Source of the DNA: Prolixibacteraceae bacterium
GTDB lineage: Bacteria; Bacteroidota; Bacteroidia; Bacteroidales; Prolixibacteraceae
Assembly (NCBI GenBank): GCA_028683385.1
Contig: JAQUIJ010000020.1
Coordinates: 1 to 64,000, forward strand
DNA length: 64,000 nt
Reading direction: 5' to 3'
In this document: positions 60,260 to 64,000 of the stretch, one piece after another
Layout of the letters: every line of letters begins with the position of its first letter
How positions within the stretch are numbered: the stretch's first letter is position 1
Notes under the pieces: generated by a model
Database searches by the model: none
Told to the model about the DNA's origin: nothing
Seen by the model: only the letters and a program-made list of their open reading frames with translations
Made by a program: the position numbers and the translations under genes

Positions 60260-62884
60260 TTATTGTTTTTGAGGGATAGTAATTACGATATCAACGTTAG
60301 CTTTAAAGTCAAAACTTCCGTCTTTAGTTTTGACCTGAAAACTGGATGGTGGCATAAAACTGATTTGCCCGCTATGGTTTTTCGTTACCTTATTAATCAA
60401 AAATCCACCAATTCCCTGGCCCGAACTTTTCCCGGATTTTCGGGAAAAACCAATAAAATCTTCTAGTGTAAAATCAGCAGGCAAAGGTTCGCCATTATTC
60501 ATGAAATGAATCTCAATTTTATTCTCTATTAAAACTAAGTTGATAAGAATTTTTAAGCTTTCATCAACTGAGGTGTTACTGTGATTCACTGCGTTTGAAA
60601 AAATATTGGTGATAATGTGCTCAAATTGCATTTTATCAATTTCTGCTGGTATGTGTCCAGGATTTAAATAGCTACCATTAGTACCTATAATAAAATCAAA
60701 TCGTTGGTGATCTTTAAGTTGGTCAAATTTTTTACGCATGAAATTTGCCAGATCGGTTTTCTCGGGTCGAAAAAAAGATGATTCTGCCAGCAGGATTCCT
60801 TCCATATTTGCCATGATCTGATAAACTTTGTCAATATCATCTTTTGCACTTTGAATTCTTTCACCTATAGGCCTGGCTTGGTTATGACCAGAGGATGGAA
60901 CATCTAATTGAATTTGATTACGCTCCAAAAATTGAGGGAGAAGATTTAGAAATCCATCAGGACCTTTCAGTATATTCCCAATTTCATGATTAATGGTTTT
61001 GAAAATGGCAACATCAGTGATAGTTTCGGTATCTTTCTTCGCAGAAAGTGATTGTTCCTGAACATATTCGCTTCTTTCCTTGCTTATTCTGATTTGATCA
61101 TCCAATGAAGGGAGTTTAATTTTAACCTTCAAAAGATCTTCAAGTCTCAAATGTTTCAAGGTCGTTGATCCAAGCGATAAAAACTCCATTTGCTTCTGAA
61201 CGTATGCCGAATTCAATTCCTGAAGCAAATATTCATAGTGCGCTTTTCCCGGAATAATTTTAAGTGCAACGATATTGGTAGACAATTCAACCGGAGTGGC
61301 TAATCTGTACCAACTCGGTTTTGAACTCCCGCCAACAGTACCAATTAAAAAAGCTTGTTCACTTAATATTTTGCCCTTGGTACGGCTTTTATTATTCGAA
61401 AGTCTGTTTATTTCATCAATAGACCCCCCATTCAAATCGGTAATCCTTAAATAAGGCAAAGCAGTTCTATTGTTTACAGGCAATTTTAATTGAGTTATTA
61501 ATTTCCCTAATTCTATATAGCCTGATTCCTGTGGTTGAATGTATTTGATGAAGTAATCATTCAGATTCAATGAAAATCCTTCGTTTTTTAATTGCTGAAA
61601 ATCAAATTCCAAGGATTCCGGAATACCATATTGAGCTTGGTCTTCATGTATTAAGTTTGGATGAGAAGAGCTTTCGATTAGATCGACAATTTTATCAATT
61701 TCCAATGAGACTGACTTTTCTCTTGTAATTGAATAAAACTGTTTCGAAGATGCGTCAATAAATCGAACAGCCTGATGATCAACTCCTTTTCGAAATATTA
61801 ACAGACTGGATTTAACTGAAGTTGTTGGATAAAAAAGATTTACTGGAAGAGAAACAATTGTATGAATTAATCTGCTTTCGATGATTTCCCTTCGGAACCT
61901 GTTGTAATCACGTGAGGTACCAAAAAGTACTCCATCAGGAACCAGAAAGATTGCCATTCCATTTCCCCGAAGTTTTTTTAATGAGCTAGAAATAATATTT
62001 AAAGCTAAATCTTTATAGGCTAAATTGTACCTTTCATAGATATTAACCTTTGACATAAATGGTGGAATAGAAACAATAAGATCAAAAGAAGATGATCCCA
62101 AATGCTCAATTTCATCCAATGAATCAAGATTGTTGAAATTTAGCTCAAATCCATTTGTTCTTGCAAATAGTTGTCCAATTTTATAAACTTCCTTATTAAT
62201 TTCAGAAGCTACAGCCATGATTTCAAATCTGGAGCTTACCTTTATTGCTGTCATCAATTTCAACATTCCAGCAGCAGGATTATAAACCCTGAGAGATCGG
62301 TTTGTTGGGATAATCTGACAAATCAATTGAACTAAAGTAGTTGGCGTTGTGAAAAGTTCCCGTACACCACTTGACGAGTTAATGTAGTATTCGTAAAATT
62401 CTCGTGAAAAAGAATAAAATTCTTTAGAATCAAGCTTTTCAATCCATCCAGAATCAAAGAAATGATTCATTGCACGAACGAAAGAATCTCCCAATAGCAT
62501 TGCGATCTGTTCTATTTCAAATAGATTATGATCCTCTATTTCAGAATATTTTCTGTTTTTAATAAAATCTAGGACCTCTTCTGGTACTAGTTTTGGAAAT
62601 TGCCTTCTTAAAAAGAGATAAAATGCTCCTGAATAAAATACGTCTTTCTGATTTGCACCTGTATTCCGAATGAACTTCTCCAATATGCTAATGAAATGTT
62701 GAAGTGGATATTTCAATAAGGTAATAGTTTCACCATCGAATGTTATTAGGTTCTTTTCATTTTGCAAAAAATCCAGAATGGTTTGGCGACCATATTTTTT
62801 ACTTAAAATATCAGTGATCTTATCTAAACTTAGTTGACCATTTGTATTTTGAAGAATCTTCTCGATTGACTCTGAAAGTCCCAT
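60260..62884 (-). CDS. Degenerate N6-methylase-TRD-histidine kinase fusion
   Basis: An 874-aa fusion. An HsdM-like N-terminal bundle (about 100-190) is followed by a methylase fold (about 195-400). Motif I reads YNPAAGML (202-206) instead of DPxxGTG, and the motif IV position reads SIPPF (272-276) with Ile273 in place of Asn. It is therefore probably not a working methylase. An HsdS-like target-recognition domain is at about 455-600 (YLRITDLNGG, LKHLRLEDLLKVKIKLPSLD). Then comes a phosphoacceptor-like helix INHEIGNIL with His633, an ATPase N-box ITNIFSNAVNHS (Asn764) and G-box GQGIGGFL (822-829). It looks like a DNA-sensing kinase. The neighbour is its receiver. Confidence 0.82.
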   Translation of the reverse strand: MGLSESIEKILQNTNGQLSLDKITDILSKKYGRQTILDFLQNEKNLITFDGETITLLKYPLQHFISILEKFIRNTGANQKDVFYSGAFYLFLRRQFPKLVPEEVLDFIKNRKYSEIEDHNLFEIEQIAMLLGDSFVRAMNHFFDSGWIEKLDSKEFYSFSREFYEYYINSSSGVRELFTTPTTLVQLICQIIPTNRSLRVYNPAAGMLKLMTAIKVSSRFEIMAVASEINKEVYKIGQLFARTNGFELNFNNLDSLDEIEHLGSSSFDLIVSIPPFMSKVNIYERYNLAYKDLALNIISSSLKKLRGNGMAIFLVPDGVLFGTSRDYNRFRREIIESRLIHTIVSLPVNLFYPTTSVKSSLLIFRKGVDHQAVRFIDASSKQFYSITREKSVSLEIDKIVDLIESSSHPNLIHEDQAQYGIPESLEFDFQQLKNEGFSLNLNDYFIKYIQPQESGYIELGKLITQLKLPVNNRTALPYLRITDLNGGSIDEINRLSNNKSRTKGKILSEQAFLIGTVGGSSKPSWYRLATPVELSTNIVALKIIPGKAHYEYLLQELNSAYVQKQMEFLSLGSTTLKHLRLEDLLKVKIKLPSLDDQIRISKERSEYVQEQSLSAKKDTETITDVAIFKTINHEIGNILKGPDGFLNLLPQFLERNQIQLDVPSSGHNQARPIGERIQSAKDDIDKVYQIMANMEGILLAESSFFRPEKTDLANFMRKKFDQLKDHQRFDFIIGTNGSYLNPGHIPAEIDKMQFEHIITNIFSNAVNHSNTSVDESLKILINLVLIENKIEIHFMNNGEPLPADFTLEDFIGFSRKSGKSSGQGIGGFLINKVTKNHSGQISFMPPSSFQVKTKDGSFDFKANVDIVITIPQKQ

Positions 62885-62921
62885 AATGTTGAATTTTATT
62901 ATCGCTACAAATTAACAAGGC

Positions 62922-62946
62922 AACTGTGCAGTCATTCTGCATAGTT
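62922..62946 (-). promoter_or_regulatory. Near-palindromic operator upstream of methylase-kinase gene (site 1)
   Basis: AACTGTGCAG and CTGCATAGTT form an inverted repeat with one mismatch around TCATT. It matches site 2 (59327-59347) at 18 of 21 positions. It lies between the WYL gene stop and the methylase-kinase ATG, giving about 40 bp to the start codon. Confidence 0.68.
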
Positions 62947-63952
62947 AAGTGTATTTCTCTTTAAGTTGAATTATTCGATCCTTAACTCGTTGACGAAGTA
63001 TTTCCGGACTAATAACTTCAATCTTTTCAGCATGAGAAAAAATTACTGCCTCCAGTTCAAAGTTAGGTATAACCTGGAGTTCGATGATTGTATATTTTGA
63101 TGTTTGCTCTTTGACTTTCTGGGAACCGTGTATAGGTTTCGTTTTGATATAAGGCCAACTATCAGTATCAATTTTCAAAATGACTATATCTGCTATGCCA
63201 TCATAAGGAACCGAAACACCAACAACATCTTCAAAATACTCTTCAAAATTAATTTCCGTGTTGGGTTGAAATACTTCGGAAACAGGCTGAATTAGCTCAA
63301 TCCGGTCGAGTGCAATGGTTGTAACAGTTTTTGCATCTCCACTTTTTCCAAATAAAAACCATCGGTTATTATATTGCTTCAGGAAGTAAGGATGCAAAAC
63401 CATCAGGATAGATTCATCACGTTTAAAAGGATGATATTTAATTTTCAGAGCTTGTTTGTTGATTATTGCATCATATAAAGCTCCTATATGTTCTTTACCT
63501 GTCAAATATTGATTTTCTTCAAACTCAATGACCTTTTCCTGACTTTTTAACCTGAAGCTTACTTCTAAACGGGCTTTCATCTCATCAACCCATTCGAACT
63601 GTGGTAACCCTTTGAACCGGGATAGGGTCATCAATGATTCTTTCAACTGTTGAGCTTCCCTTTCATTTAAAGGCTGATTGTTTATTGAATAAGACAAATC
63701 GCTATAACGATAATATGCTTTTTTCCCATCTTTAAATGATTCTATTGGTGCATCATAACCTTGCGAATCACGCATAAACTTAATATCATCAAAAAGTTGT
63801 CGCCTTTTTATACCAGTTGAATTTGGATCAATATCTAGCAAAGATTTGTTACAGGCTTCAATTAAATCATCTATGTAATAGATCCTTCCTGGATTTCGGA
63901 AACATTGATTAAGTGCCTGATACCGGATGGCGGCATTTTTATTGGTAGCCAT
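62945..63952 (-). CDS. WYL-domain transcriptional regulator
   Basis: A 335-aa regulator with an N-terminal winged helix (about 5-75: RYQALNQCFRN, IKRRQLFDDIKFMRDSQG), a linker, then a WYL domain (about 150-230: ALKIKYHPFKRDES, HPYFLKQYNNRWFLFGKSG and TIALDRIE). The C-terminal WCX extension (about 255-335) is present. Such proteins (BrxR/CapW-like) repress defence operons and are relieved by nucleic-acid ligands. It is the first gene of the island and the best candidate binder of the 21-bp operators. Upstream DNA runs off the window at 64000. Confidence 0.88.
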   Translation of the reverse strand: MATNKNAAIRYQALNQCFRNPGRIYYIDDLIEACNKSLLDIDPNSTGIKRRQLFDDIKFMRDSQGYDAPIESFKDGKKAYYRYSDLSYSINNQPLNEREAQQLKESLMTLSRFKGLPQFEWVDEMKARLEVSFRLKSQEKVIEFEENQYLTGKEHIGALYDAIINKQALKIKYHPFKRDESILMVLHPYFLKQYNNRWFLFGKSGDAKTVTTIALDRIELIQPVSEVFQPNTEINFEEYFEDVVGVSVPYDGIADIVILKIDTDSWPYIKTKPIHGSQKVKEQTSKYTIIELQVIPNFELEAVIFSHAEKIEVISPEILRQRVKDRIIQLKEKYT

Positions 63953-64000
63953 GAATTATGCGTATTGAGTAATTCGCTTGTTAATATTCATTTCTGAATT

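Noticed and set aside
46991-64000. Possible insertion sequences or transposases in the defence island
   Set aside because: No transposase motif or terminal inverted repeat with target duplication was seen.
1-64000. rRNA, tmRNA or RNase P genes
   Set aside because: No conserved core of any of these was recognised on either strand.

Overview
The window is from a Bacteroidota genome, probably Bacteroidales or a related order. The evidence is TANNTTTG-type -7 boxes, little use of Shine-Dalgarno sites, a SusC-like TonB-dependent receptor, a CTnDOT-type conjugation operon (TraE to TraN order), an RteC regulator and a Bacteroidota-type tyrosine integrase. Base composition is AT-rich. I cannot name a genus.

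Layout. Bases 1-753 are chromosomal flank: one outer-membrane barrel gene and a bidirectional terminator. At 754-800 lies only the 3' half of a tRNA-Arg(ACG) gene on the minus strand, followed directly by an integrase (956-2245). This is the usual signature of one end of an integrative conjugative element. No intact tRNA-Arg or second attachment site appears before 64000, so most or all of the rest is probably inside one large element (or stacked elements) whose right end is outside the window.

Cargo 1 (3.3-19 kb) is a metal or ion cluster, almost all on the minus strand. A nine-gene operon encodes a two-domain permease, ATPase and binding lipoprotein of the ferric-ion type, a TonB-dependent receptor, a YVTN propeller protein, a TolC-like protein and two paralogous lamin-G-like lipoproteins. 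A two-component system follows, then chrA, a ChrB-like gene and a coiled-coil lipoprotein. The same 11-bp-spaced direct repeat (an OmpR-family type of site) precedes both operons, suggesting one regulon. A DMT-family permease with a 23-histidine tail closes this part.

Transfer module (19-38 kb): relaxase and relaxosome protein with a candidate oriT, coupling ATPase, TraN-M-L-K-J-I-G-F-E, a 1.1-kb structured noncoding region, a DnaC-like loader, a replication-initiator-like gene with an internal iteron-like array, an HTH protein and RteC.

Accessory module (37-46.5 kb): small genes (RadC-like JAB, CsbD-like, J-domain, Zn-ribbon, DUF6573-like, an SSB-tail protein, a class III cyclase-like protein, a GNAT). 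Eight start codons here are each preceded at 8-9 nt by the same short RNA-like hairpin, and three operons begin with a ~260-nt leader containing a covarying hairpin.

Defence island (47-64 kb, all minus strand). From upstream: a WYL regulator; a degenerate type I methylase fused to a target-recognition domain and a histidine-kinase module; a receiver protein with a HEPN-like C-terminus; hsdM and hsdS; a three-gene insert (MBL-fold protein, E2-E1-JAB ubiquitin-like fusion, four-helix membrane protein); hsdR; and an AbiEi/AbiEii pair. A compact structured small RNA sits on the plus strand between hsdS and the MBL gene. A 21-bp near-palindrome occurs both before the methylase-kinase gene and before hsdM, tying the two systems to one regulator. 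The methylase-kinase/receiver pair and the ubiquitin-like cassette inside a type I R-M locus are the strongest candidates for undescribed biology.
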